The notes: generated from the sequence alone by a model not told the origin. Numbered from the stretch's first letter, positions 23,352 to 33,239 are shown. The stretch: 64,000 nucleotides of DNA from Pedobacter psychroterrae (GCF_004331695.1 NZ_SJSL01000003.1:124001-188000); one strand, 5' to 3'. A program made the numbers and translations.

Positions 23352-25655
23352 TTTAGCAAATTTTAATAACAACTGCTTATTTCCCAATCCCTGGAAAAAA
23401 ACAGTAGCTTTTACGTCTGGAAGACTGCCTTCAAGGCTTACAATTTTACCAAATCCAAACTTCTCATGCTCTACATCCATTCCATTTTGAAAGGCACTTG
23501 CCGCATCGGGAGCAAATCCAGGAGTAGGTACGTGTGCCTTTGGAAGCAAAGAAGTCGTCTTTGGGCGCTGAACCGGAGTACTGGAAGTACTGCCTGCGCT
23601 GCCGCCAGCCGACATACCTGGCTTTGGCTTGCTAAATGAATCCCTTTGCTGGGTCCATGACCGTCTCTCGCCTTCAAAACTGTCATCGTTAAACACACTT
23701 TTTGCAGGTTTCGGTATTTCCAGTTCCAGGTATCTGGCATTGATCTCATTGATGAAGCGGCTGGGTTCGCAATTGGTAAGTGTACCCCAGCGGTATCTTG
23801 AAGTGGAATAGGTGAGGGTAAGCTTTTTCTCCGCGCGGGTAATGGCTACGTAAAACAAGCGGCGTTCTTCTTCCAGATCCGTTCTCGAATTTAAGCTCAT
23901 CTGCGAAGGAAAAAGGTTTTCTTCCAGGCCAACCACAAATACATTTTTAAACTCCAGTCCTTTGGCAGAGTGGATGGTCATCAGCGAAACGGTATCCTTT
24001 TCTTTGTCGTCCTGCCTGTCATCATTGGTCAGCAAGGCAATATCCTGCATAAATATCGCAAGACTTCTGTCTTCAATATCCTCACGTTCCGCAAACTCCT
24101 TGATGCCGTTTAGCAATTCCTGTATGTTTTCATACCTGCTGCGTCCTTCTACACTATCATCCGTATGCAGTTCCTTTAAAATGCCAGAATGCTGGGCTAT
24201 ATATAAGGCAGTTTCATAGGCATCCAGTTTTTTGGATTCAGCGGCAAAGCTTTTAACCAGCATTGCAAAATCGTTCAACTGATTAGCAATCCTGCCTTCT
24301 ATATACTGCTGCGGGTTGCAGATCACCTGCCACATCGTAATATCATGCTTATCTGCTGCCACTATGATCTTTTCTACAGTAGTATCACCCAGTCCGCGAC
24401 GGGGATAATTGATCACCCTTTTTATTGCTTCCTCATCAGAAGGGTTAAAAGTAAGCCTGAAGTAAGCAATTAAATCCTTGATCTCTTTACGCTGATAGAA
24501 AGACAATCCACCATAGATCTTATAGGGGATGTTTAGCTTCCTTAGCGCTTCCTCCATAGCCCTGGACTGGGCATTGGTCCTGTATAATATCGCAAAATCT
24601 TTGTGATTGTATCCCTTGGAAGTACGCTCCTGGATAATGGCCTCAGCCACCAGTTTTCCTTCTTCATTGTCTGTAAAAGCACGTTGCACTTTTATCCTGT
24701 CGCCCTGCTCATTATCGGAAAATACGTTCTTCTCCAGCTGGTTCTTGTTATTGGCGATAATGCTGTTGGCTACCTCTACGATATTTTGGGTAGACCGGTA
24801 GTTTTGTTCCAGTTTATACACCTGAAGATCGGGGTAATCCCTTTCAAAATTCAAAATATTTTGGATATTGGCCCCCCTGAAAGCATAAATACTCTGCGCA
24901 TCATCACCCACTACACAGATGTTCTGATACGCTGCTGCTAGTTTTTTTACGATGGTATATTGTGAAAAGTTGGTATCCTGGTACTCATCTACCATCAGGT
25001 ATTTAAACTTCTGCTGGTATTTGTTCAGCACCTCCGGATGCGTTTTTAAGAGTACATTGGTCTTAAACAACAAGTCGTCAAAGTCCATTGCGCCAGCCTT
25101 AAAACATCTCTTGGTGTAGGTTTCATAAATAGCTCCCAGTAACGGACGTTTATTGCTGGTGTCTTCAGCTTGAATTTCCGGACTTTCCAGATACTCTGAA
25201 TAAGAAACGAGGTTGTTTTTAGCAGAGGAAATCCTGTTGTACACAAAATTTGCGTTGTACAGCTTATCATCCAGCTGCATCTCCTTTAATATAGACCTGA
25301 TCAGGCTTTTGCTATCGTCCGTATCATAGATCGTAAAATTGGACGGATAGCCGATCTTTTCCGCCTCCACTCTTAATATCTTCGCAAACACAGAGTGAAA
25401 GGTGCCCATCCAGATGTTCTTTGCTTCAGACCCCACCACCTTCATGATCCGTTCACGCATATCTTTGGAAGCTTTGTTGGTAAATGTCAGTACCAGGATG
25501 TTAAAAGCGTCTACTCCTTTCTCTATCAGGTGAGCTACTCTATAAGTGATCACACGGGTCTTGCCCGATCCTGCACCTGCCACGATCATAGAGGGGCCTT
25601 GGGTGTTTTCTACTGCTGCGCGTTGTTGGGGGTTTAAACCTGCTAAATAATCCAA
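23334..25655 (-). CDS. uvrD: UvrD/PcrA-type superfamily 1 DNA helicase
   Basis: This 773-residue 3'-5' helicase serves nucleotide-excision and mismatch repair and clears protein-DNA roadblocks. Superfamily 1A motifs are in order: the Q motif LNPQQRAAV, Walker A AGAGSGKT (26-33), LTFTNKASKDM, motif II VDEYQDTN (222-229), GDDAQSIYAFRGA, LEQNYRST, the HSAKGLEFKNVF region and VAITRAEKKLTLTYS. The Ser/Pro-rich linker at about 655-710 and the C-terminal EKFGFGKIVSLEG Tudor-like domain, which in PcrA contacts RNA polymerase, point to PcrA rather than Rep. It is monocistronic with its own promoter. Confidence 0.95.
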   Translation of the reverse strand: MDYLAGLNPQQRAAVENTQGPSMIVAGAGSGKTRVITYRVAHLIEKGVDAFNILVLTFTNKASKDMRERIMKVVGSEAKNIWMGTFHSVFAKILRVEAEKIGYPSNFTIYDTDDSKSLIRSILKEMQLDDKLYNANFVYNRISSAKNNLVSYSEYLESPEIQAEDTSNKRPLLGAIYETYTKRCFKAGAMDFDDLLFKTNVLLKTHPEVLNKYQQKFKYLMVDEYQDTNFSQYTIVKKLAAAYQNICVVGDDAQSIYAFRGANIQNILNFERDYPDLQVYKLEQNYRSTQNIVEVANSIIANNKNQLEKNVFSDNEQGDRIKVQRAFTDNEEGKLVAEAIIQERTSKGYNHKDFAILYRTNAQSRAMEEALRKLNIPYKIYGGLSFYQRKEIKDLIAYFRLTFNPSDEEAIKRVINYPRRGLGDTTVEKIIVAADKHDITMWQVICNPQQYIEGRIANQLNDFAMLVKSFAAESKKLDAYETALYIAQHSGILKELHTDDSVEGRSRYENIQELLNGIKEFAEREDIEDRSLAIFMQDIALLTNDDRQDDKEKDTVSLMTIHSAKGLEFKNVFVVGLEENLFPSQMSLNSRTDLEEERRLFYVAITRAEKKLTLTYSTSRYRWGTLTNCEPSRFINEINARYLELEIPKPAKSVFNDDSFEGERRSWTQQRDSFSKPKPGMSAGGSAGSTSSTPVQRPKTTSLLPKAHVPTPGFAPDAASAFQNGMDVEHEKFGFGKIVSLEGSLPDVKATVFFQGLGNKQLLLKFAKLRIIK

Positions 25656-25723
25656 AATCCTATCCTGTTCTGCTGTTTTAAGGTTGTATCTCTTTTGAAG
25701 CGGTGCCGCTTGTTAATTCTTTG

Positions 25724-25754
25724 CAAAGCTACATCTTTTGATAGTTGTTTCAAA
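25724..25754 (-). promoter_or_regulatory. Promoter of the uvrD/pcrA gene
   Basis: The minus strand has TTTG (plus 25751-25754), then 19 bp, then TAGCTTTG (plus 25724-25731), a complete consensus match. The leader before the ATG at 25655 is about 60 nt. Confidence 0.7.
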
Positions 25755-26034
25755 AACTATCCGGCAGAGATTAGCTGAAAAATAATTACATTTGTGTATT
25801 AGTCAGTGATAAGGGTCTGACAATAGCCAATCGGCTCGCAGCAGCCTGATAACAGGATCAGGAAGGGCTTTTAAGTATCCAGATTTTTAACCGTAAGTTA
25901 GTCGAAAGCAACACGTTTATTATGCGTTTGCCAAGCGGGTAAAAAGCGCGTTAAGAGCGCGTTACTACCGTGTTGAGATCGTGATGCCACAAAGCCTGAT
26001 ATTTCGTTGCTATTAACCTGCTGTCAATCTGATG
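25755..26034. other. Non-coding interval, possible small RNA
   Basis: No gene is visible here. The first part is AT-rich, but about 25800-26030 is less so and has structure: a hairpin CCTGAT/ATCAGG at 25845-25862 followed by GGGCTTTT, and a direct repeat of AGCGCGTTA at 25945-25953 and 25956-25964 (11-bp period). A plus-strand TACATTTG at 25787-25794 matches a -7 element, though no -33 TTG is correctly placed and all downstream genes are on the other strand. A plus-strand small RNA is possible. No known RNA family was recognised. Confidence 0.3.
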
Positions 26035-27045
26035 TTATTGTCCACCTGCCGCACTATTATCGTTCTTATAACCGATCAGGTATTTGAAGTATATTTTGAA
26101 AGCAGAGCTGACTGTCTTTTTACTTGGGTACATTTTAAGGGCATCAGTAGCCAGCTTTACACCCGCGGAGGGATTTTGATAATCGTGATATAACTTATGC
26201 GCTACCTGTGCATAATATTCAGAATAGTTTTTTTTACTGTTGCGTTTTATACGTTTACGCTCAGAATCAGGCAAATAATTTTGAATAACGTCTATTACTT
26301 TGTAAATATCTTTTATGGCCTGCCCGCTTAGGAGTGATTCGCCCGTAATGTTCTTAGTATGTACTCTATAGTTGGCCAGTATTTCTGGAGAATATGCTAC
26401 CGGGTATGATGCCGCAATCCGTGTCCACATTTCCCAATCTTCTCCATAATGCACCCCATAAAACCCTCCTAAATGTTCATAAACTGATCTTTTCACTACC
26501 ATTGCCACTACTTGTGTCATCGAACTCTGGGCAATCTGATACAGCCATTTATCCAGTATCCCTGGTGTTGAAGCGATTAGCTCTCTATTCCATAAGGTTG
26601 TTCCAGATTCATCTACATAGCGGTATTCCGCAAAAGCAGCACCGATCTCCGGAAATTTCTCAAACAGCATTTTTATTTCGGTATAAAAACCCGGGTCCAC
26701 ATAATCATCACCATGTAGCAGATGCACAAGGCTGCCCCTGGACCGATTCAGACAGGTTTCAAAATTGCGCAGGCTGCCCACATTGGTTGGCTGTCTGTAA
26801 TAGCCAACTCTTCCACCACCAATGGTTTCAACAAGTGCTGCCACATCACCGTCGGTACTGCAGTCATCCACTACCTCAATTTGCATAAGATCCGGCCCCA
26901 TATCCTGGATCAATACACTCTTTAAAGCCATTTCTATATAGTTTATACAGTTATAAGCTGGGATCATCACTGAAAATAGCGGTCTGTCTTTATTAGCAGA
27001 TATAGCGGCTATGATGGGTGGGGAAATAGGTATGCGGAGAGACAT
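26035..27045 (-). CDS. Glycosyltransferase, GT2 family
   Basis: This 336-residue soluble GT-A protein opens its catalytic domain with FSVMIPAYNCINYIEMALKSVL (about 23-44), followed by EVVDDCSTDGD and the metal-binding HGDDYVDPGF (about 114-123). GEDWEMWTRIA at about 205-215 is the typical acceptor-side ED segment. The last 90 residues are helical and basic. It is the last gene of the polysaccharide export run, 6 bp after the two-domain glycosyltransferase, so it probably adds a sugar to the exported glycan. Donor and linkage are unknown. Confidence 0.88.
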   Translation of the reverse strand: MSLRIPISPPIIAAISANKDRPLFSVMIPAYNCINYIEMALKSVLIQDMGPDLMQIEVVDDCSTDGDVAALVETIGGGRVGYYRQPTNVGSLRNFETCLNRSRGSLVHLLHGDDYVDPGFYTEIKMLFEKFPEIGAAFAEYRYVDESGTTLWNRELIASTPGILDKWLYQIAQSSMTQVVAMVVKRSVYEHLGGFYGVHYGEDWEMWTRIAASYPVAYSPEILANYRVHTKNITGESLLSGQAIKDIYKVIDVIQNYLPDSERKRIKRNSKKNYSEYYAQVAHKLYHDYQNPSAGVKLATDALKMYPSKKTVSSAFKIYFKYLIGYKNDNSAAGGQ

Positions 27046-27051
27046 AATAGA

Positions 27052-29106
27052 TTAACCAGATGTTTTTTGTGAATAATAATGCTGCCAGTTTTGAACTCCC
27101 TTTTCATAGCAGTCTTGTTCATGAGGAGTCCTCAAAAAAGGAATTTGTTTTTCCAGCACTTTCAAAACTTGCTGTAGCATCATTTGCGTGTTTGCCGACA
27201 TATTTTGGGTATGAATTCGATATACCGCAACTATCTTCTGATGCGTAAAGGTAAAGAAATAACGGGCAATTCTTAAATTGAGGTCATAATCCTCGCATGC
27301 AGTGATCGTTGTATCAAAAGCAAATGCATGAAACAATTCCCGCCGGTACATGACACTCCCTTCCATGGCTATATAGTTTCCCTGCAGCAAAGCATCATAA
27401 CAATGGCCCCATTTAGTGAGCGCTTCAGCAGGCGGGAGCGGGGCCCGGTGTTCATTTATCCGTTGATGTGCACCTGAGATAAAAACAGAGATGGGACTGT
27501 ATAGGAGATGTTCTATATGCGTGCTGATGGCATTTGTAGTCAAAAAATCATCCGCATCCAGAAAAATAACATACTGGCCTTCACAGTTTTTTACCCCAAA
27601 ATTACGTGCAGCTGAAAGGCCCACTCTTTCTGTCCGGAGGTATTTCACACTGGGGTATTTCTTACAAATGCTGGCAGTGTCATCAGTTGAACCATCGTCT
27701 ACTACAATAACTTCTACATGCGGATATTCCTGGTTCAAGACACTTTCTATAGCTTCAGACAAGTAATGGGCATGATTGTAACAAGGTATAATGATAGAAA
27801 CCAAATTTCCAGCTTTGAAATTAGCCGGCTCATAAAGGCTCGTGAATTTTCTTTTAGTTCCCGCCGGTAATTTATTGTTTAAATAGAATTTCCATCCAGA
27901 AAAAGCACCATCTATTTCATTGAAAATATCCTGCAATTCGTTGAATTTTCCCTTACGGAATGTACTCCAGACTTTACTCAGATAATATTGTGGAAGTGAA
28001 CGATAGACTCTGCGGCGGTCGCCCGGATGCCCATATTTTTCGTATTGGACCAAAATAGCGCTTACGTGCCCCCGCATATATGCAAATAATTGTTTACTAA
28101 GCTCTTCCTTGGTTTTCCGATGCTGATGATGCACTACCAGGTGGGGGAAATAGCGGCAAGTCCAGCCTTCAGCGATGATCCGGTGCCACATTTCAGAATC
28201 GCCACTGCAACCTGAAGCACCAACGTCCAGCCGTTCATCAAACCCTCCTGCAAATTGAAAAACCTGAGATCTGAAGGCCATATTAGCCCCCGCCCCAATT
28301 TCCCATACAGGCATGCCATAATTGTAGTGTATTTTGAAGTAATTGTGGTCAAAGACCTTAGGAACATACCCTTTATTGAACCCCCAGTTCTTTTCAAAAA
28401 GATATTGCGATTCATAGTCAAGGCTGGAAGGGAGGACAAGTCCGGTCACCGCCATGGTCATAGGGTCGTTAAAGCAGGTGCGAAGTTGTTCAATCCAGTC
28501 CACGGTTACAGAAACATCATCATCCGTATAGGCGATGATACTTCCTGATGCATGTCTGGCCCCGGTATTTCGCGCAATATCCAGCCCTTTTCTGGGTTCT
28601 AAAACATATTTCACATTGGGGAAACGTTGTACAGCTTCTCTTGTCAGGTTATTGTCCGGAGCATTATCTACTACAATGATTTCAAAATCTTTGTCCGGGC
28701 AATTCAGTATTTTTTCAATGCAAACGGCTATTGCTTCGGGGCGGTTCCTGGTACATACGACTACCGAAATGGTGTTCTGTTCCAGTGCTGCCGGGTTAAA
28801 GCAGCTTAGCCTGAGCAGTTCAAGTAATTGGACTTGATTGCCATTTATAAAGTTTTCTTTTGTGTCTGGTCCAATTGGGATAGGAGACTGGGCAGCATAA
28901 TGGCTCAGCGCCGGATAGATAGCCTCGAAGATATCGGTGTAACAATCCTGTAAGGAATGATTGTCAGGTAGATAGGTATGTCCGAGTGGAATATTGTTGT
29001 AGTAAAAAATCACATAGTGATTTCCTGGCTCCAGTTCTGTTTCCTGAAGCCTGGCTATATCAATATGGACAATATGGTATGGTTTAAATGGCTCCATCAC
29101 GATCAA
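27052..29106 (-). CDS. Two-domain glycosyltransferase (GT2-GT2)
   Basis: This 684-residue protein contains two complete GT2 modules. The first begins near residue 117 (SVVVCTRNRPEAIAVCIEKIL) with IIVVDNAPDNN, YTDDDVSV as metal-binding motif and GCSGDSEMWHRI. The second begins near 433 (VSIIIPCYNHAHYLSEAIESVL) with VIVVDDGSTDDT, FLDADDFL and ACEDYDLNLRIA. Residues 1-110 are unrecognised. Such fusions usually make two sequential or alternating linkages of one repeat unit. The start overlaps the wzt stop by 23 bp; Met4 is an alternative. It belongs to the Wzm/Wzt export operon. Confidence 0.88.
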   Translation of the reverse strand: MIVMEPFKPYHIVHIDIARLQETELEPGNHYVIFYYNNIPLGHTYLPDNHSLQDCYTDIFEAIYPALSHYAAQSPIPIGPDTKENFINGNQVQLLELLRLSCFNPAALEQNTISVVVCTRNRPEAIAVCIEKILNCPDKDFEIIVVDNAPDNNLTREAVQRFPNVKYVLEPRKGLDIARNTGARHASGSIIAYTDDDVSVTVDWIEQLRTCFNDPMTMAVTGLVLPSSLDYESQYLFEKNWGFNKGYVPKVFDHNYFKIHYNYGMPVWEIGAGANMAFRSQVFQFAGGFDERLDVGASGCSGDSEMWHRIIAEGWTCRYFPHLVVHHQHRKTKEELSKQLFAYMRGHVSAILVQYEKYGHPGDRRRVYRSLPQYYLSKVWSTFRKGKFNELQDIFNEIDGAFSGWKFYLNNKLPAGTKRKFTSLYEPANFKAGNLVSIIIPCYNHAHYLSEAIESVLNQEYPHVEVIVVDDGSTDDTASICKKYPSVKYLRTERVGLSAARNFGVKNCEGQYVIFLDADDFLTTNAISTHIEHLLYSPISVFISGAHQRINEHRAPLPPAEALTKWGHCYDALLQGNYIAMEGSVMYRRELFHAFAFDTTITACEDYDLNLRIARYFFTFTHQKIVAVYRIHTQNMSANTQMMLQQVLKVLEKQIPFLRTPHEQDCYEKGVQNWQHYYSQKTSG

Positions 29107-30292
29107 TATTTAGTAGCTGTATTGGAAACTCAGGCCGGACAATACCCACCCGCTTACCATACCATCTCAGGTTTTTACCATTGTCCTGTACATTAAAATT
29201 CAAGCAATCAGCAAAGTCAAACAGCAGTTTGCTTTGGTCCCCTATGAAGGCGATACTAAGTACATACTGGCCTTCATTAAGGAAGTTTTCCGGCAAGGTA
29301 CAGGCTCCTTTTATCAATCCATTTTCCATCCTGGTGGGCGCTGATGCAAGATCAAATACACATTGGCCCAGATCATTGTACAGCATAATGCCTATGCTCA
29401 GGTTCTCATTTCCCTCTGCAGTGTACCAGAATTCAAAATGTATGATTGTAGAATTTTCTAATTCGGCCCTTTTTATTTTAATGTATGAATTGCCCGGTGC
29501 CTCATGGGGGCTTGAATAGGTATGCTTTGATAACTGGGTATCAAGATTCAGATATCCTGCAATGGCTTTGGGAGGATCACCTATTAATTTAATACGACCT
29601 TTTTCAAGGTAAATGCCTGTTGTACAAAGATTTCGGATGGTTTGCATATCGTGACTGACAAACAATATAGCCTTGCCATCAAGCCGGGATATTTCCTTCA
29701 TCTTTGCAATGCATTTCAATTGAAATTCTATATCGCCAACAGCAAGTACTTCGTCTATGATCAGTATGTCTGACCTTAAATGCGCCGCTACAGAAAATGC
29801 AAGCCGTACGTACATTCCACTGGAATACCGCTTTACGGGAGTATCCAGGAATCTTTCTATTCCTGAAAACGCTACAATTTCATCAAATCTGGTTTTAACC
29901 TCAGCATTGCTTAGACCCAAAATCTGACCGTTCAGGAATATATTCTCTCTTCCTGTGAGTTCAGCATGAAAACCGGTGCCGATTTCAAGGAGACTTGATA
30001 TCTTGCCCTTCCATCTCACTGAGCCCGTGGTTGGCCGGGCTATTCGGGACAATATCTTAAGTAAAGTTGATTTTCCTGAACCATTTCGGCCTACAATTCC
30101 TATTACTTCTCCGGCATGCAGTTCAAAATCAACGTCTTTTAATGCCCATATGTGCTGGGGATCTTCAACTGTCAGTCCGTCCCGGCTTTTAACAAACAAA
30201 TTTTGAAGGTCTTGCTTGAGTGAGGATGAGCCAATAAGTCCCAGCCGGTAGTATTTCGAAATATTTTCAGCTTTTAGTACCAGTTCCCTCAT
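29084..30292 (-). CDS. Polysaccharide ABC exporter ATPase (Wzt-like)
   Basis: This 402-residue ATPase powers export of a finished lipid-linked glycan across the inner membrane. Residues 1-245 form the nucleotide-binding domain: Walker A GRNGSGKST (68-76), the GRENIFLNG segment, the signature KRYSSGMYVRLAF, Walker B ILIIDEVLAVGD and the switch His in VSHD. Residues about 250-402 form an extra beta-rich domain as in Wzt of O9a-type systems, where it binds the modified end of the O-polysaccharide. It overlaps the permease gene by 4 bp. Confidence 0.92.
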   Translation of the reverse strand: MRELVLKAENISKYYRLGLIGSSSLKQDLQNLFVKSRDGLTVEDPQHIWALKDVDFELHAGEVIGIVGRNGSGKSTLLKILSRIARPTTGSVRWKGKISSLLEIGTGFHAELTGRENIFLNGQILGLSNAEVKTRFDEIVAFSGIERFLDTPVKRYSSGMYVRLAFSVAAHLRSDILIIDEVLAVGDIEFQLKCIAKMKEISRLDGKAILFVSHDMQTIRNLCTTGIYLEKGRIKLIGDPPKAIAGYLNLDTQLSKHTYSSPHEAPGNSYIKIKRAELENSTIIHFEFWYTAEGNENLSIGIMLYNDLGQCVFDLASAPTRMENGLIKGACTLPENFLNEGQYVLSIAFIGDQSKLLFDFADCLNFNVQDNGKNLRWYGKRVGIVRPEFPIQLLNIDRDGAI

Positions 30293-31158
30293 ATTGAATC
30301 CATTACGTCTAGTTCACGTTTTTTAAATAATAAAAGCCCCAGTGATATGAGAAAAAAGATTTCAATACCGGCAATGGCCAATGGATAATAGGGTATTTTT
30401 CCATTTTCAACAAAGGCAGCCCTAAAGGTTTCTATAATAGGGGTAAGCGGGTTCAGCCAGAAAAGTGCCTGATATTTGTCAGGTATGATCGATGCGGGGT
30501 AGACCACTGGTGTGGCAAACATAAATAGCCTGAGAAAAAACTGCAGGATATTGTCCAGGTCCCGGTATTTGGCAGTAATTATGCTAATCAAAAGTCCCAG
30601 GCCAAAGGCAAATCCCGCTGTCAGTAAAACCAGCAGTGGCAATAAAAGCAGGATTTTTGAAGGGCTTGCTGTATGAAAAATAAAATAATAAAAAACATAG
30701 ATCAGTGCAAACAATACCAATTGTATCCCCAGCCTTACTGCCTGAGTTAAAATGATGCTCATCGGGACAACTAGCCGCGGAAAGTAAACCTTATTAAAAA
30801 TATGCGTATTGGAGATAAAGGTATACATCGTGCCATTTAAAGAGTCAAAAAAAAAGCTCCAGATTGTACTTCCCGCAAGATAAAATAATATGGGAGGGAT
30901 TCCATCTGTAGGCATTTTGGCAAAACGGCCAAAAACTATCAAATAAACCAGTGCAGTGAGGAGTGGCTGAAGGAATATCCAAAAAGGGCCAATTACGGTT
31001 TGCTGATAACTGGCAAGCAGGTCCCTACGGGTAAAACGTAAAATAAGCCCTCTGTTGTAGTATAGGTCTTTCAGCCCAAATTGAAACCATTTTTGACTTG
31101 CTGTGGTTTCATATTGCCACCATTTGTTAACGGTATTTAATTTAGCTGATTGCTTCAT
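30289..31158 (-). CDS. Polysaccharide ABC exporter permease (Wzm/TagG-like)
   Basis: This 289-residue ABC-2 type permease has an amphipathic N-terminus (KDLYYNRGLILRFTRRDLLASYQQT), the hallmark of Wzm/KpsM/TagG proteins, then six hydrophobic helices between about 57 and 280. The segment FFLRLFMFATPVVYPASIIP near 190-215 is conserved in the family. With the Wzt-like ATPase it forms the inner-membrane exporter for an O-antigen or other cell-surface glycan. No polymerase, flippase or nucleotide-sugar gene is nearby, so precursors must be made elsewhere. Confidence 0.92.
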   Translation of the reverse strand: MKQSAKLNTVNKWWQYETTASQKWFQFGLKDLYYNRGLILRFTRRDLLASYQQTVIGPFWIFLQPLLTALVYLIVFGRFAKMPTDGIPPILFYLAGSTIWSFFFDSLNGTMYTFISNTHIFNKVYFPRLVVPMSIILTQAVRLGIQLVLFALIYVFYYFIFHTASPSKILLLLPLLVLLTAGFAFGLGLLISIITAKYRDLDNILQFFLRLFMFATPVVYPASIIPDKYQALFWLNPLTPIIETFRAAFVENGKIPYYPLAIAGIEIFFLISLGLLLFKKRELDVMDSI

Positions 31159-31198
31159 ATTTGACCTAATTTACAGAAGATTTTGATATTCGCAATAG

Positions 31199-32692
31199 CT
31201 ATATCCAATCTTTGCCTGAGCTTTCTACTTTGTACATCCAATAGTTGACCATCTCCAATATATCTGCATAGTTTCCATAGCTAAAATAGAGCTTACCGGC
31301 TGCGGTATGCAGCACCAGGTGTCCTATTCCTGCTTTCTTGTGCCAGAAATACTGTTTGGCAGTAATTGCCTGGATCTTATGGGGTTCTATGATTTCATAT
31401 TCTACATCCCAGACCCCTCTTTTTTTAATGATAAAGTCCTGATCTACAAATAGCCTGTGGTGTCTGAATTCAAAATAAAGGAGGGTAAACACAACGATCA
31501 CGTAAGGAATGATCAACACGAGATAGGCCTTTAATAGCGGGATTGCAAATAAGCTGAGCGTGAGGAAAATAGCTACGGGCCCCACAATGTAAACCATTAC
31601 CTGTAAGAATAGAAACCTATAGTTTGGTACATATTCCATTCCCTGAGTAGGGACGCGGTCATAGATCATTTTTAAGATCTCCCCGCGTTCCTCCGCATTG
31701 CAGCCTGGTATTTCCAGGTGTGATTTCTTATGCTCCTTCTCCTGATGGCTGTCCTGTGAGGCCTGCTTGATCTTCATATTGATCATGTCAAACTTCTTTT
31801 GAAAGTAATTTTGACTATAAGCACTCAGCTGCACTTTATTGGGTTTTAACAGGGTATTGTTTTTGGTGAACAGCCCCGAACTGATTGCCAGTGCATTTTT
31901 TTGTCTGATGATCTCAAAGTTGAAATACCTGACAAAGGTCCTTACGATATTGGTGATCACAATGACAATCAAAATAACTGCTACAAATACACACAGGGAA
32001 AACAGGCCCATTCCCTTTTCAAAGGCAAAGTTGATCTTGTCCGCATCATCTTCATACGCTTTGTTGTAGTCATTCAGCATTTGAAATATGGCAAACACGA
32101 AACCTGTGAGCAATAAAATACTGGCCCCGTAATTACTGGTTATGCCTACTTTGAGCAGCGTAGCATTGCTGAGCTTTAAAAACGGCGGGGCATCATTTTG
32201 TGATATTTCCTGTTCTGTCTTTGCATTATACTCCCGGCTGAGTAATTTTTGTTTGAGCAGGGTGGCAGCGGCATGGTCAATGGCCTTGATACTGGCTTCT
32301 TTTTTCTCGCTTCCGGCAGTATCAATTTCCAGGCTGTATATGCCAATTAGCTGTTGGATAAATGATTGTTTGATATTTACATTCTGGATCTTATTGAGCT
32401 GAATGGTCAGGTTGGTCTTGTTCAGCACTCCCTCGTTGATCACAAACTCCTGTTTAGCATCGTCCAGGAAGAAGCTGAAGTTCTGATACCTAAGATAGGC
32501 GAAGATTGCCAGCACTAAAAGAACGACAAACAGGCCCAATAAGATATATACTATATCAGTACCCCTTAACTTGATCAGGATAAATATAGAGGGCAATACC
32601 AGGGCACGTACGGCTTTTTGAAGGGTGTCACCAAATAAGATGATGATGCCCAGGGCCGACTGTTTTTGTGGTCTGGAAAAATCATGATTCAT
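31199..32692 (-). CDS. Membrane PH-domain protein (YdbT-like)
   Basis: This 497-residue inner-membrane protein has three bacterial PH (DUF304) domains: FVINEGVLNKTNLTIQLNKIQNVNIKQSF (about 84-112), a second (NALAISSGLFTKNNTLLKPNKVQL, about 263-286) and a third (DQDFIIKKRGVWDVEYEIIEPHKIQAI, about 410-436). Between them lie paired membrane helices near 17-65, 177-245 and 355-405. This matches YdbT, which pairs with YdbS in Bacillus, where the two have been linked to resistance to some antimicrobial compounds. The start overlaps the small PH gene by 11 bp. Its role here is unknown. Confidence 0.85.
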   Translation of the reverse strand: MNHDFSRPQKQSALGIIILFGDTLQKAVRALVLPSIFILIKLRGTDIVYILLGLFVVLLVLAIFAYLRYQNFSFFLDDAKQEFVINEGVLNKTNLTIQLNKIQNVNIKQSFIQQLIGIYSLEIDTAGSEKKEASIKAIDHAAATLLKQKLLSREYNAKTEQEISQNDAPPFLKLSNATLLKVGITSNYGASILLLTGFVFAIFQMLNDYNKAYEDDADKINFAFEKGMGLFSLCVFVAVILIVIVITNIVRTFVRYFNFEIIRQKNALAISSGLFTKNNTLLKPNKVQLSAYSQNYFQKKFDMINMKIKQASQDSHQEKEHKKSHLEIPGCNAEERGEILKMIYDRVPTQGMEYVPNYRFLFLQVMVYIVGPVAIFLTLSLFAIPLLKAYLVLIIPYVIVVFTLLYFEFRHHRLFVDQDFIIKKRGVWDVEYEIIEPHKIQAITAKQYFWHKKAGIGHLVLHTAAGKLYFSYGNYADILEMVNYWMYKVESSGKDWI

Positions 32693-33239
32693 CCTGATCC
32701 TCCTTTACGGCAATTATTTCCACTGTGTCTGTTTCATTGATTTGCTGCATCAGCAGTGCTTTGATATTTTTTGCTTCCGCAATCTCAATTCCACGGATGT
32801 GCATACTGCCGGAGCTGCCTCCTGCAGTGAAAATCTGCAGTTCGCCAAGTTGAAACATGCGTGAGATCAGGCCTTCATGCAAGGCAATGTGCTGAATCCG
32901 GGTAAAGGGGACAATGGTGGTTGATAAAGCCAGCACCCCGCTGGCGTAAATAATATCTTTCTCCCGGACTGCAAAGCCTCTTCTTTTCACTCCTATATTG
33001 TACATGAGCACTAACAGGATAGCAAATGTGAGGTACATAGCTATGATAATAAATAAATATTGCCGCGCCTCTTCCTTAAAATAAAGCACAGCGGATATCC
33101 CGGCCGCAAGGAAAAGGAGGAAAATAATGATATTGATCAATACTACTTTCCAGTATTTGGTGCTCAATGGCTTTAACTGCACATCTTCAAACTTCGGCAG
33201 CAAATCTAATTCTATGGTATTGTTTGTGAAATCAGGCAT
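32682..33239 (-). CDS. Small membrane PH-domain protein (YdbS-like)
   Basis: This 185-residue protein has two membrane helices (about 30-52 and 60-80) and one bacterial PH domain from about 90 to 165, with the family pattern AVREKDIIYASGVLALSTTIVPFTRIQHIALHEGLISRMF (split here as VREKDIIYASGVL, then VPFTRIQHIAL). It is the usual small partner of the larger PH protein encoded immediately downstream with an 11-bp overlap. The two likely form a membrane complex of unknown function. Confidence 0.85.
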   Translation of the reverse strand: MPDFTNNTIELDLLPKFEDVQLKPLSTKYWKVVLINIIIFLLFLAAGISAVLYFKEEARQYLFIIIAMYLTFAILLVLMYNIGVKRRGFAVREKDIIYASGVLALSTTIVPFTRIQHIALHEGLISRMFQLGELQIFTAGGSSGSMHIRGIEIAEAKNIKALLMQQINETDTVEIIAVKEDQDES

